From UBA4312 sp040266995 (lineage in GTDB: Bacteria > Bacillota_I > Bacilli_A > Erysipelotrichales > Erysipelotrichaceae): a DNA stretch of 64,000 bases. The notes beneath the pieces are model-generated. The model was not told the origin of the DNA and made no database searches. It was given only the letters and a program-made list of their open reading frames with translations. Numbering within the stretch: position 1 is the stretch's first letter; each line of letters begins with the position of its first letter. This document shows positions 32,192-41,185 of the stretch, piece after piece. Where the stretch lies: assembly GCA_040266995.1 (NCBI GenBank), contig JAWRHV010000025.1, positions 1 to 64,000 of the forward strand, written 5' to 3'. A program made the translations under genes and the position numbers.

Positions 32192-32467
32192 ATGAAACGA
32201 TATACAAAATCATCAAAACCGGTCATGGAGATCGAAGCAGTCCTGGTGGACAAGAGAAGTGCAGAGTTTACGCCGGTTCCGCAGTTAGATCTGAGCCATC
32301 GAAACTATTATGAATTGTTTTTCAAGACGGAGAATGGTTTGGTAAGCCTGGAGGTGAGCCCTTTCGAATACAGCGTTGTGGATATTGGCATGAAAGGACA
32401 TTTAAAATATCAAGGAACAGAATTGATATCCTTTGGAGACAGAATACGGGAACTTGAAGAATTCTAG
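32192..32467 (+). CDS. Small protein of DUF2500/DUF7489-like type
   Basis: 91-aa protein with a compact beta-rich pattern: KPVMEIEAVLVDKR near residues 9-22, NYYELFFKTENGLVSLEVS near 38-56 and GMKGHLKYQGTELISF near 66-81. The last block resembles DUF2500-type sequences, where a G-x-L-x-[FY]-Q-G-T motif is common. Strong SD AAAGGAG. Single gene after the flavoenzyme terminator; function unknown. Confidence 0.6.
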   Translation: MKRYTKSSKPVMEIEAVLVDKRSAEFTPVPQLDLSHRNYYELFFKTENGLVSLEVSPFEYSVVDIGMKGHLKYQGTELISFGDRIRELEEF

Positions 32468-32603
32468 TTCAAAGACAGGTTGGAATTATCAACTGTTTTG
32501 AATTTGTGATGTTTATAAAACATCAATCAATTTAAAGGTTGATAAAGAATAATAAAGAATGAAACAGTAAAATAAAATTTTTTAATTTTTTGTAAAAATA
32601 GTG

Positions 32604-32632
32604 TTGACACCTGAAACAGTGCGTGATAATAT
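32604..32632 (+). promoter_or_regulatory. Strong promoter for the tRNA pair
   Basis: Perfect TTGACA (32604-32609), 17-base spacer ending in TGA, TAATAT (32627-32632). Confidence 0.85.
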
Positions 32633-32640
32633 AATTGAGC

Positions 32641-32740
<100 letters not shown>

Positions 32741-32751
32741 TTCACATACAT

Positions 32752-32827
32752 GGGGTGTTAGCTCAGCTGGGAGAGCACCTGCTTTGCAAGCAGGGGGTCA
32801 GCGGTTCGATCCCGCTACGCTCCACCA
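32752..32827 (+). tRNA. tRNA-Ala(TGC)
   Basis: 76 nt with encoded CCA. Acceptor GGGGTGT/ACGCTCC (two G-U pairs), D-arm AGCTCAGCTGGGAGAGC, anticodon arm CTGCTT-TGC-AAGCAG and T-arm GGTTCGATCC. Confidence 0.97.
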
Positions 32828-32838
32828 TATTGTACAGT

Positions 32839-32862
32839 AAGTTCCGAAAGGAACTTTTTTTC
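32839..32862 (+). terminator. Terminator of the tRNA operon
   Basis: 7-bp stem AAGTTCC/GGAACTT with a GAAA tetraloop, running into a T-tract. Confidence 0.9.
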
Positions 32863-32939
32863 TTTTCTATGTGCGAAGTTTTCATTCTGTGTAGGAATTG
32901 TTATGGTATATAATATAAGCAAGATAAAGGAGACACATT

Positions 32940-33512
32940 ATGAACTTGCTACAATTATTATTAGGAACAATGACATCGAACAGCTCTGTAAACTCAGTTT
33001 CCGAACAAACCGGTATTTCTTCGGAGATGGTTAAAAAGCTGTTGATCCTGGCTTTGCCTCTGTTGATCCGTTATATGACACAGAATGCTTCCAATCAGAC
33101 AGGCGCGCAATCCTTGTTGAATGCCTTGGGACAACATTCCTCCAACAAAAGTATGTCATCCATGATTACTGAGGCAGACAATGAAGATGGAAAAAAGATC
33201 ATCGGCCATATCCTGGGAAAGGATCAGGGAAGTGTTGTCAGCTCTCTAGCTTCGCAAACCGGTTTGCAGGATGATCAGGTTACATCCATTCTTGGCCAGA
33301 TCGCGCCGGGTCTGTTATCCGGGTTATCGGCTGCCACGACACAGCCAAAGCAGGATGAGCTGTCTGGATTGATGAATATGTTTGGAGGACAGGCAACTTC
33401 TCAATCTGCTTCCCTGGATCTGTTAGGAACGTTGTTAGGCTCCGGCAAACCATCACAGAGTGCTGTGGATGGCAGTGACTTGTTGAACCTTCTGGGACAA
33501 TTTATGAAATAA
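32940..33512 (+). CDS. DUF937 domain protein
   Basis: 190-aa protein rich in Ser, Gln, Leu and Gly. Seen: MNLLQLLLGTMTSNSSVNSV at the start, a repeat-like helical part with SEMVKKLLILALPLLIRYM near residues 29-47, LLNALGQH near 60-67, and ILGQIAPGLLSGLSA near 113-127. This is the DUF937 pattern (YidB-like), of unknown function. AAAGGAG precedes the ATG; a TATAAT at 32909-32914 is the likely -10. Single gene with its own terminator. Confidence 0.8.
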   Translation: MNLLQLLLGTMTSNSSVNSVSEQTGISSEMVKKLLILALPLLIRYMTQNASNQTGAQSLLNALGQHSSNKSMSSMITEADNEDGKKIIGHILGKDQGSVVSSLASQTGLQDDQVTSILGQIAPGLLSGLSAATTQPKQDELSGLMNMFGGQATSQSASLDLLGTLLGSGKPSQSAVDGSDLLNLLGQFMK

Positions 33513-33516
33513 TAAT

Positions 33517-33538
33517 AAAAGGGGATTCCCCTTTTTTT
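33517..33538 (+). terminator. Intrinsic terminator after the DUF937 gene
   Basis: AAAAGGGG / CCCCTTTT stem with a 3-nt loop and T-run. Confidence 0.85.
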
Positions 33539-33598
33539 AGTTTCTGACATACTGTGTGTCAGTTATGTTTGTATCCTTTCAGTACAGAGGAGGATACA

Positions 33599-33823
33599 AT
33601 GACAATTGAACAATATATGGAACTGCCTTACCGGATTGAAATCGAAGAGGAGAACGGGCAGTATCGCATCTGTTATCCGGAATTACCAAACTGCTTTGTG
33701 ATCGTATCATCGTTAGACCAGCTGGTGGAAACGACCAGAAGCTTAAAAAGACATTGGTTTCAATGTGCAATCCATTCTCATTTTGAAATTCCCTTGCCGA
33801 CCATGATGATGGATATTCTTTGA
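33599..33823 (+). CDS. HicB-like small protein (orphan)
   Basis: 74-aa protein resembling the N-terminal partial RNase H fold of HicB antitoxins: YRIEIEEENGQYRICYPELP near residues 9-28 matches the family's Y-x-x-x-I-E-x-E-x-G-x-Y-x-V-x-x-P-x-L-P pattern. It lacks the C-terminal DNA-binding part, and no HicA-like toxin is adjacent. ATG 33599 follows GAGGAGG. Probably a stand-alone HicB-fold protein rather than a complete toxin-antitoxin pair. Confidence 0.65.
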   Translation: MTIEQYMELPYRIEIEEENGQYRICYPELPNCFVIVSSLDQLVETTRSLKRHWFQCAIHSHFEIPLPTMMMDIL

Positions 33824-33829
33824 GAATCA

Positions 33830-33838
33830 TGATTTAAT
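33830..33838 (+). promoter_or_regulatory. Extended -10, candidate leaderless promoter
   Basis: TGATTTAAT, extended -10, ends 6 bases before ATG 33845. AAGGA lies in between but only 1 base before the ATG, too close to act as an SD. Confidence 0.5.
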
Positions 33839-33844
33839 AAGGAT

Positions 33845-34522
33845 ATGGAAAAATTTCAGTGTATATTATTTGATTTGGACGGTACCTTGACCGAATCGGG
33901 ACCGGGGATCATCCATTCCATGGACTATGCGTTAAAACAGATGGGCATCCAGGAAACAGAACGACTGAAGGAATTTATCGGACCACCCTTGAACGTGACG
34001 CTCAGTCGTCTGTATCACATGAATGAAGAAGAAATCAAAGAGACGATCCGTTTATATCGCCAGTGGTTTGACGAACACGAAATCTTCAACTTTGAAGTGT
34101 ATCCAGGCATCCTTGAGATACTGATGGAATGTGAACAACGGGGAATCGTATGTGCTGTTGCCTCCAGCAAGCCGGAATATTATGTGCGCAGGATGCTGGA
34201 GCATGCCGGCATCGATTCGTATTTTCGTTTGATCTGCGGGACAGCCATGTCCGATGAGACTACCAAAGGGAATAGGGATAACAAGCAGGAAGTTATCCGA
34301 ACGGTCCTGACTACATTCAGAGGGCAGCAGACCATTGATGATAAAACATCTGTTGTCATGGTCGGGGATAAGAAAAACGATGTGGACGGGGCAGCCGTGA
34401 ATCAGATTCCCTGCATCGGTGTCGGTTATGGGTACGGAAGCAGGGAAGAACTGGAACAGGCACAGTATTATGTAAAAACGACACAAGAGCTGTATGCGCT
34501 TCTTTTCAATCAACAGGCATAA
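33845..34522 (+). CDS. HAD family hydrolase (phosphoglycolate phosphatase-like)
   Basis: 225-aa HAD phosphatase of subfamily IA. Seen: FDLDGTLTESGPG near residues 8-20 (nucleophile Asp), a helical cap including FIGPPLNVTL near 44-53, AVASSKPEYYVRRML near 104-118, and MVGDKKNDVDGAAV near 170-183 (metal Asp pair). Such proteins hydrolyse phosphoglycolate or pyrophosphate. No usable SD; the extended -10 sits 6 bases upstream, suggesting a leaderless mRNA. Confidence 0.87.
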   Translation: MEKFQCILFDLDGTLTESGPGIIHSMDYALKQMGIQETERLKEFIGPPLNVTLSRLYHMNEEEIKETIRLYRQWFDEHEIFNFEVYPGILEILMECEQRGIVCAVASSKPEYYVRRMLEHAGIDSYFRLICGTAMSDETTKGNRDNKQEVIRTVLTTFRGQQTIDDKTSVVMVGDKKNDVDGAAVNQIPCIGVGYGYGSREELEQAQYYVKTTQELYALLFNQQA

Positions 34523-34545
34523 CAAACTGTATTCAATCAATATCG

Positions 34546-34554
34546 TGGTATACT
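34546..34554 (+). promoter_or_regulatory. Extended -10 of the patatin gene
   Basis: TGGTATACT, extended -10, 22 bases before ATG 34577, with AAAGGGGG as SD between. Confidence 0.55.
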
Positions 34555-34576
34555 GAAAGGCAAAGGGGGTTTTAAA

Positions 34577-35422
34577 ATGATTGGAATTGTTGATGTTGGC
34601 GGTGGAATGCGTGGTGCTTATGGGGCCGGCATTCTGGATTATTGCATGATGCATGATATACATTTTGATTATTGTATCGGCGTATCGGCAGGCAGTGCCA
34701 ACTGTATTTCCTATCTGGCCGGACAGATACACAGAAACTATGAATTCTACACAAAATACATATTCCGTAAGGATTATATGGGAATCAAAAATTATTTACA
34801 GACGCACTCCTATTTAAATCTGGATTATATCTATGGTACGTTATCCAATTCAGATGGCGAAAGTCCGTTGGATTTTGATGCGATCCAGAGATCCGATAAG
34901 ATTTTGAAGGTTGTTTGTACCGATGCGGAAACAGGCTATCCGGTTTACTTCGGAAATGAGGATGTGCATAAAGATGATTATGCGATCATCAAGGCTTCCA
35001 GCTGTGTGCCGGTCATTGATGAACCATATCCGGTGTATGACCGCTTCTACTATGATGGTGGTATCAGTGATCCCATTCCTTTTCGCAAAGCGTTGGAGGA
35101 TGGCTGTGACAAGGTGGTCATTGTCCTGACACGGCCAAAAGACTTCTATCGAGATCCGAAAAAAGATATGGCCTTGTCGCGTTTGATCGAAAGGAAATAC
35201 CCGCAGGCAGCGGTTCAGCTGGCCAGTCGGGCTGTGACCTACAATATCAGCCTGGATCAGGCGAAAAAGTATGAAAAAAAGGGGAATGTACTGATCGTGG
35301 CACCGGATGATATTGGTGATATGGATACGTTGACCAAAGACAAAGAGGCCATTGATAAGCTGTATGAAAAAGGCTATCTGGATGCGATCCAACTGTATGA
35401 TTTCTTAGGTATTTCAAAATGA
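34577..35422 (+). CDS. Patatin-like phospholipase family protein
   Basis: 281-aa serine lipid hydrolase of the bacterial patatin (RssA/YjjU-like) branch. Seen: oxyanion-hole loop DVGGGMRGAYGAGILD near residues 6-21, nucleophile GVSAGSAN near 36-43 and catalytic Asp in YYDGGISDPIPF near 157-168. Cytosolic or membrane-associated. A terminator overlaps the stop codon. Confidence 0.88.
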   Translation: MIGIVDVGGGMRGAYGAGILDYCMMHDIHFDYCIGVSAGSANCISYLAGQIHRNYEFYTKYIFRKDYMGIKNYLQTHSYLNLDYIYGTLSNSDGESPLDFDAIQRSDKILKVVCTDAETGYPVYFGNEDVHKDDYAIIKASSCVPVIDEPYPVYDRFYYDGGISDPIPFRKALEDGCDKVVIVLTRPKDFYRDPKKDMALSRLIERKYPQAAVQLASRAVTYNISLDQAKKYEKKGNVLIVAPDDIGDMDTLTKDKEAIDKLYEKGYLDAIQLYDFLGISK

Positions 35423-35435
35423 GATACCTTTTTTT
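35408..35435 (+). terminator. Intrinsic terminator overlapping the patatin stop
   Basis: GGTATTTC / GAGATACC stem (one wobble) followed by seven T; the 3' arm begins just after the stop codon. Confidence 0.75.
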
Positions 35436-35469
35436 ATGATATACTTGAACAGGAATGTGGGGTGGATGT

Positions 35470-36354
35470 ATGAACGCAAATGTAACTTGTGTTGCTTGTT
35501 TGCTGAATAAGGAAGAACAGGCGTTACGAGCCTTTGTCGATGATGAAAAAAAAGAAAGATATATACAGAGCGTTTTAAAGCTGCTCTATGATCATGGATT
35601 ACAACAATCAAGTCCCTGGCTGGCGATGCATCTTGAACAGATGCGTAAAGAAGCCTATGGGCAGATAATCGATTATGCACCGATCAAAAGAAAGTATAAC
35701 GAATACATGCTGACAATTCAGGAAACGATCGATCAGTCGATCCGACAGGCCGATGATCCGATTGCGGCCGGCATCCGCTATGTATGTGCGGGAAACTATA
35801 TTGATTTCGGGGCGATGGCAACGGTGGATGATGCCATCCTGGAGACGATCTTGACCAAAGCGAAGACGACGCCTATCGATCCAAAGGAATTGCAGGCTTT
35901 TAAAGACGATCTGGAAAAAGGGAAAGAAGTGGTCTATTTTTTGGATAACTGTGGAGAAATCGTTTTGGATAAACTGTTCATTCGCTTGTTGAAGGAAGTG
36001 TATCCGCATCTGCAGATCCATGCCTGTGTACGTGGGAAACCGATCTTGAACGATGCCTCGATGGAGGATGCCATCGAAGTGGGGCTGACAGAAGTCACAG
36101 AATGCATCGATACCGGTGCCGGGGCACCGGGAGCTGTCTATTCCGTGATGAGTGAAACAACCAAGGAAATGGTAAAAAATGCCGATGTGATCATCTCTAA
36201 AGGCATGGGTAATTTTGAGGGGCTTCACGGCGAAGGATTCAATCCGTATTATTTATTTCTTTGTAAATGTGAATTGTTTACCCGTCGTTTCGGTCTAGGC
36301 TTGTACGATATGGTCTTCGTACGGGAAGAGCGGATGAAATTGTTGACACAGTAA
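35470..36354 (+). CDS. DUF89 (ARMT1-like) metal-dependent phosphatase
   Basis: 294-aa protein of the DUF89 damage-control phosphatase family. Seen: CVACLLNKEEQAL near residues 6-18 (family C-x-x-C), FLDNCGEIVLDKLFIRLL near 157-174 with the DN metal pair, and ISKGMGNFEGL near 240-250. Family members dephosphorylate over-reactive sugar or cofactor phosphates. ATG 35470 follows GGGGTGGA. Single gene. Confidence 0.87.
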   Translation: MNANVTCVACLLNKEEQALRAFVDDEKKERYIQSVLKLLYDHGLQQSSPWLAMHLEQMRKEAYGQIIDYAPIKRKYNEYMLTIQETIDQSIRQADDPIAAGIRYVCAGNYIDFGAMATVDDAILETILTKAKTTPIDPKELQAFKDDLEKGKEVVYFLDNCGEIVLDKLFIRLLKEVYPHLQIHACVRGKPILNDASMEDAIEVGLTEVTECIDTGAGAPGAVYSVMSETTKEMVKNADVIISKGMGNFEGLHGEGFNPYYLFLCKCELFTRRFGLGLYDMVFVREERMKLLTQ

Positions 36355-36420
36355 GTATATAAAAAGACAAGTTTAGGGATATTTGATAAACTATGTATAA
36401 ATACAATAGAGGGCGTGACT

Positions 36421-37365
36421 ATGAATCAGACAGAATATAATGAAATTGAAAGCATTGTTGAAACGATATTAGATGATTATAAAAATAATCGGGACATTGA
36501 TAAGATGACAATGCACCATCAGCCGGATCAGGAAAAGATCTACGATATTATGAATAAGCTGATGCGGATCGTTTATCCGGGATATTACAGAGATCGTGTA
36601 TATAAGATCTTTAACATGCGGCATACATTGTCGACATTGATCGAAGATGTGTTGTTCAATTTGCGAAAACAAGTGGGCATCGCCTTGCGAAATGACCCGA
36701 AATATAAAGATGCTGAAGAATCTTTGGTACGCAGTGCTTCCAAAGAGATTACCATGGAATTCTTTAAACGAATTCCCAAGATCCGGGAATATTTAAATAC
36801 GGATCTTTTGGCTACCTTTGACGGGGATCCGGCTGCTGACAGTAAAGATGAGATCGTATTGTGCTATCCGGGGCTGTATGCCATTACCATCTATCGGATT
36901 GCCCATGAGCTGTTTTCATTGAATGTTCCGATCATTCCACGTATGATGTCCGAGCATGCACACAATAAAACAGGAATCGATATTCATCCGGGGGCTACGA
37001 TCGGGAAATATTTCTTCATAGACCATGGTACCGGCATCGTAATCGGTTCTACAACCGAGATTGGTGAACATGTCAAGATCTATCAGGGCGTAACCCTGGG
37101 GGCTTTGTCGACCAGTGGTGGACAGTCTTTACATGGAGTCAAACGACATCCGACGATCGAAGATTATGTAACGATCTATTCCGGTGCTTCCGTACTGGGA
37201 GGAAATTCACGGATCGGACATCATTCCATTATCGGCAGTAACGTGTTCTTGACATATACGATTAATCCGAACACTCGTGTTTCTATCCGAAACCACGAGC
37301 TGTCGATCAAAAACAATGAACATACTGTCCGGGATACAGAAGAAAACTGGGGAGACAAAATATGA
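36421..37365 (+). CDS. cysE: Serine O-acetyltransferase (EpsC/CysE type)
   Basis: 314-aa enzyme making O-acetyl-L-serine for cysteine synthesis. The long N-terminal helical part (about 1-170) is EpsC-like. The left-handed beta-helix domain has IDIHPGATIGKYFFIDHGTG near residues 182-201 (catalytic His), GVTLGALS near 223-230 and HPTIEDYVTIYSGASVLGG near 242-260. ATG 36421 follows GAGGGCG; upstream in-frame GTG 36415 lies in the SD. A sulfhydrylase is encoded 7 kb away, but no cysK is in the window. Confidence 0.92.
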   Translation: MNQTEYNEIESIVETILDDYKNNRDIDKMTMHHQPDQEKIYDIMNKLMRIVYPGYYRDRVYKIFNMRHTLSTLIEDVLFNLRKQVGIALRNDPKYKDAEESLVRSASKEITMEFFKRIPKIREYLNTDLLATFDGDPAADSKDEIVLCYPGLYAITIYRIAHELFSLNVPIIPRMMSEHAHNKTGIDIHPGATIGKYFFIDHGTGIVIGSTTEIGEHVKIYQGVTLGALSTSGGQSLHGVKRHPTIEDYVTIYSGASVLGGNSRIGHHSIIGSNVFLTYTINPNTRVSIRNHELSIKNNEHTVRDTEENWGDKI

Positions 37366-37793
37366 AATTTTGCCTGTATTCTCCCGGTATGAACTGGGAG
37401 GCCAAAGGGTTTCCCGGGGTGGAGGATGAGCAGATACTGACAATCGATGAGCAGGGAAATGTCTGTTTGGAAACGTATTGTTATTCATTGGCGCATGAAA
37501 AGGTAGTCAAACGAAAAGAATCCTGCTTACTGGATGAAAAGACGACGAAGGATCTGATGCACTATCTTGAAATCGTCAGCCGGACAAAGCCTTCTGACTA
37601 TCCGAACTATATTCGTCCCTGGGTCCTGCGCTGGCAGGATGGCCAGACCAACGGGTTGATGAATGGACAGGTTTACGCAAAGGATGTGGATCTGACCGAA
37701 TATATGCGTAAGGTCATACCGCTGTCCGATCTGTTTGTCTTTGATAATACAGATCGACAGGATATCGGCATGGGCTGTTATTGTGCGGAGTAA
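37362..37793 (+). CDS. Hypothetical protein
   Basis: 143-aa soluble protein not recognised. It has a strand-rich N-terminus (MKFCLYSPGMNWEAKGFPG), a Cys-containing tail (MGCYCAE) and a DxxxxEY motif near residues 108-114. It overlaps cysE by 4 bases (ATGA) with GGGAG upstream, so it is co-translated with cysE. The Cys-rich tail hints at metal or thiol chemistry, but nothing firmer can be said. Confidence 0.6.
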   Translation: MKFCLYSPGMNWEAKGFPGVEDEQILTIDEQGNVCLETYCYSLAHEKVVKRKESCLLDEKTTKDLMHYLEIVSRTKPSDYPNYIRPWVLRWQDGQTNGLMNGQVYAKDVDLTEYMRKVIPLSDLFVFDNTDRQDIGMGCYCAE

Positions 37794-37796
37794 ATG

Positions 37797-37827
37797 AAAA
37801 GTGAGAGGAAGTCCTCTCACTTTTTCT
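37797..37827. terminator. Bidirectional terminator between convergent genes
   Basis: 12-bp stem AAAAGTGAGAGG / CCTCTCACTTTT, with A-run on the left and T-run on the right, serving the cysE unit and carB. Confidence 0.88.
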
Positions 37828-40800
37828 CTATGATCTGTTCATGCCATTCCTGCAGGGAATGGATCGGATTGATCGTATGCTCACGCATATATTTAATACC
37901 TTGTGCTGCAGCAGAACCGGCCGCCATGGTAGTCAGATACGGGATCTTGTGTTTGATGGCCGTTTTACGTAAATAGCTGTCATCGTGGGCACTCATCTTA
38001 CCGATTGGTGAGTTGATGACCAAATTGATTTCACCGTTGGTCATCAGGTCGATGATATTCGGACGGCCTTCGTACAGCTTTTTCACATACAAACACGGAA
38101 TACCGGCATTCTGAATGCATTCGAAGGTCTTTCCGGTTGCGATGATCTTGAAGCCCAGATTATAGAAGATTTCCGCAACCTCCGGTACTTCTGCTTTATC
38201 CTGGTCGTTGACCGAAATCAGGATGTTTCCTTTCAAAGGAAGGATCATCGAAGCACCTTCCTGTGCCTTGTAGTAGGCTTCACCGGTTGACTTGGCAATG
38301 CCCAGCACTTCACCCGTCGAACGCATCTCCGGTCCGAGGATCGGATCGACTTCCTGGAACATGTTGAACGGGAAGACAGCTTCTTTGACACCGTAATACG
38401 GGATTTCTCTTTCTCCCAGGCTTTCTACCGGGCTAGGGCGTCCGGTCAGATCGCGTGTGATGATATCGGTAGCTAACGGGACCATGCGGATGCCGCAGAC
38501 CTTGGATACCAAAGGAACGGTCCGGGAAGCCCGCGGATTGGCTTCCAGTACGAAGATCTTACCGTCTTCGATGGCATACTGCATATTCATTAAGCCGACT
38601 ACATTCATTTCTTCGGCAATCTTTCGTGTATATTCCTTGATGGTCTTTAACTGCTCGTCGGTAATGTTCTGTGATGGAATGATGCAGGCAGAGTCTCCGG
38701 AATGGATGCCGGCTAACTCGATGTGCTCCATAACCGCCGGTACATAGGCGTGTTTTCCATCACTGATGGCATCTGCTTCACACTCCAGGGCATGATGTAG
38801 GAATCGGTCGATCAGGATCGGACGATCCGGTGTAACACCGACGGCTGCCTTCATGTAGTCCGACATGCTTTCATCATCGTATACAACTTCCATGCCTCGT
38901 CCACCTAATACATAAGAAGGGCGGACCATACATGGATAACCAATTTGATTAGCGATTTCCACAGCCTCTTCTACGGTTGTTGCCATACCGGATTCCGGCA
39001 TCGGAATCTCCAGTTTATCCATCATGTTTCTAAACAAGTCACGGTCTTCAGCCAGGTCGATGACCTCCGGTGATGTTCCCAGAATGCGAACTCCGTTTTT
39101 CTCTAACTCACTGGCTAGATTCAATGGGGTCTGTCCACCAAACTGGGCGATGACGCCGACTGGTTTTTCTTTCTTATAAATGCTCAATACATCTTCTAAT
39201 GTCAATGGTTCAAAATACAGTTTATCGGATGTATCGTAATCAGTGGATACGGTTTCCGGGTTACAGTTTACGATAATGGTTTCAAATCCGAGCTTTTTCA
39301 AAGACTGGGCTGCATGTACACAGCAATAGTCAAATTCAATACCTTGACCGATCCGGTTCGGACCTCCACCCAGGATCATGATCTTTGGTTTGTCTTCGTT
39401 GACAGGATCTTTGTCTTCACCATTATATGTGGAATAGTAATAGGCACTGTTTTCGGTACCGCTGACATGAACACCATCCCAGGCTTCTTCCAATCCCAGC
39501 TCGATCCGCTTATTGCGAATTTGATCTTCTGGTACATCCAGGATCTGTGACAAGTATTTATCGGAGAATCCGTCTTTCTTTGCCTGGATGAACAATTGAT
39601 CGGATGGCAAGTTTCCATTGCAGGCCAATAAAAGCTCTTCCAGTTCTACCAGCTCTTTCATTTGCTCGATGAAGTATTCCTTGACATTGGTCAGGTTATG
39701 GATTTCGGCAACACTGGCTCCCTTACGCAGCGCTTCATACATGATAAAGTGCCGTTCACTGGATGGATCGACCAGCAAGGACAGAAGTTTTTGTTTGCTC
39801 ATCTGATCATAGCCATTGACATGTCCCAGGCCATAACGTCCTTTTTCCAGAGAACGGATGGCTTTCTGGAAGGCTTCTTTATAGGTTTTACCGATGCTCA
39901 TGACTTCACCGACAGCACGCATCTGGGTACCTAATTTATCATCGACCCCCTTGAACTTTTCAAAAGCCCAGCGGGCGAATTTCACGACGACATAATCACC
40001 GCCTGGCATATATTTATCCAGGGTTCCATACTTGCCGCAAGGCAGTTCGGATAAAGTTAAGCCGGTTGCCAGTTTCGCTGATACCAGGGCAATCGGGAAG
40101 CCGGTTGCTTTGGAAGCCAAAGCGCTGGAACGAGATGTTCTTGGGTTGATTTCAATAACGATAATACGGTCGCTGACCGGATCGTGTGCAAACTGTACGT
40201 TGGTTCCCCCGATCACGCCGATATGCTCAACGATTTTGTAAGCCTGTTCCTGCAAACGGGCTTGTAGTTCTTCGGAGATGGTCAGCATAGGCGCTGTACA
40301 GAAAGAGTCACCGGTATGGACTCCCATCGGATCGACGTTTTCTATGAAGCAAACCGTAATCATATTGTTGTCCTTATCGCGGACAACTTCCAGTTCCAGC
40401 TCTTCCCATCCAAGGATGGATTCTTCAACCAGGACTTGTCCGACCAGACTGGCCTGCAGACCACGGGCACATACGGTTTTCAGCTCTTCACGGTTATAGA
40501 CCAGACCGCCACCGGCACCACCCATTGTGTAGGCTGGCCGCAGCACAACCGGATAACTGAGGTCATCGGCAATTTGAAGTGCCTGATCTACGCTGTAAGC
40601 GACTTCGCTGCGAGCCATTTCGATGCCCAGCATGTTCATGGTCTTCTTGAATTCAATACGGTCTTCGCCTCGTTCGATCGCATCTACCTGTACACCGATA
40701 ACCTGTACATTGTATTTGTCCAGAATACCTTCTTTATACAGCTCGGCACAAAGATTCAGCCCGGATTGTCCACCTAGGTTCGGCAACAGGGCGTCCGGCC

Positions 40801-41044
40801 GTTCCTTGGCGATGATCTGTTCCAGTCTTTTCACATTTAATGGTTCAATATAAGTAACATCTGCCATCTCCGGATCGGTCATGATCGTAGCTGGATTGGA
40901 ATTGACCAATATGATCTGGTAACCAAGGCTTCGCAGTGCTTTGCACGCCTGGGTACCGGAATAGTCGAATTCACAGGCTTGTCCAATGACAATAGGTCCG
41001 GATCCTATAATTAATATTTTATGAATATCAGTTCTTTGCGGCAT
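37817..41044 (-). CDS. carB: Carbamoyl-phosphate synthase, large subunit
   Basis: 1075-aa CarB, making carbamoyl phosphate from ammonia (channelled from CarA glutaminase), bicarbonate and two ATP for pyrimidine and arginine synthesis. Seen: two homologous ATP-grasp halves, each starting with a GxGPxxIGQGxEFDY-type motif (SGPIVIGQACEFDYSGTQA near residue 15 and GGGPNRIGQGIEFDYCC near 562), an oligomerisation domain between, and a C-terminal MGS-fold regulatory domain (about 935-1075). The start ATG follows AAGGAGG. No carA, pyr or arg gene flanks it, so the small subunit must be encoded elsewhere. Confidence 0.97.
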   Translation of the reverse strand: MPQRTDIHKILIIGSGPIVIGQACEFDYSGTQACKALRSLGYQIILVNSNPATIMTDPEMADVTYIEPLNVKRLEQIIAKERPDALLPNLGGQSGLNLCAELYKEGILDKYNVQVIGVQVDAIERGEDRIEFKKTMNMLGIEMARSEVAYSVDQALQIADDLSYPVVLRPAYTMGGAGGGLVYNREELKTVCARGLQASLVGQVLVEESILGWEELELEVVRDKDNNMITVCFIENVDPMGVHTGDSFCTAPMLTISEELQARLQEQAYKIVEHIGVIGGTNVQFAHDPVSDRIIVIEINPRTSRSSALASKATGFPIALVSAKLATGLTLSELPCGKYGTLDKYMPGGDYVVVKFARWAFEKFKGVDDKLGTQMRAVGEVMSIGKTYKEAFQKAIRSLEKGRYGLGHVNGYDQMSKQKLLSLLVDPSSERHFIMYEALRKGASVAEIHNLTNVKEYFIEQMKELVELEELLLACNGNLPSDQLFIQAKKDGFSDKYLSQILDVPEDQIRNKRIELGLEEAWDGVHVSGTENSAYYYSTYNGEDKDPVNEDKPKIMILGGGPNRIGQGIEFDYCCVHAAQSLKKLGFETIIVNCNPETVSTDYDTSDKLYFEPLTLEDVLSIYKKEKPVGVIAQFGGQTPLNLASELEKNGVRILGTSPEVIDLAEDRDLFRNMMDKLEIPMPESGMATTVEEAVEIANQIGYPCMVRPSYVLGGRGMEVVYDDESMSDYMKAAVGVTPDRPILIDRFLHHALECEADAISDGKHAYVPAVMEHIELAGIHSGDSACIIPSQNITDEQLKTIKEYTRKIAEEMNVVGLMNMQYAIEDGKIFVLEANPRASRTVPLVSKVCGIRMVPLATDIITRDLTGRPSPVESLGEREIPYYGVKEAVFPFNMFQEVDPILGPEMRSTGEVLGIAKSTGEAYYKAQEGASMILPLKGNILISVNDQDKAEVPEVAEIFYNLGFKIIATGKTFECIQNAGIPCLYVKKLYEGRPNIIDLMTNGEINLVINSPIGKMSAHDDSYLRKTAIKHKIPYLTTMAAGSAAAQGIKYMREHTINPIHSLQEWHEQIIEKK

Positions 41045-41185
41045 TTGTCGTCCTCCTTATTTTCCAATTTATTATTATACATATCCTTTGAAAAGAATTC
41101 CATGTATTTTTCCTGAAAGTACTTTCATTGAAAAGAATTATGGCAATGTGATAACATATTATAAAACAATTGTAAGGTGAGAAAT

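Noticed and set aside
33599..33823. Complete HicAB toxin-antitoxin system
   Set aside because: Only a HicB-like fold is present; no HicA-type protein lies on either side.
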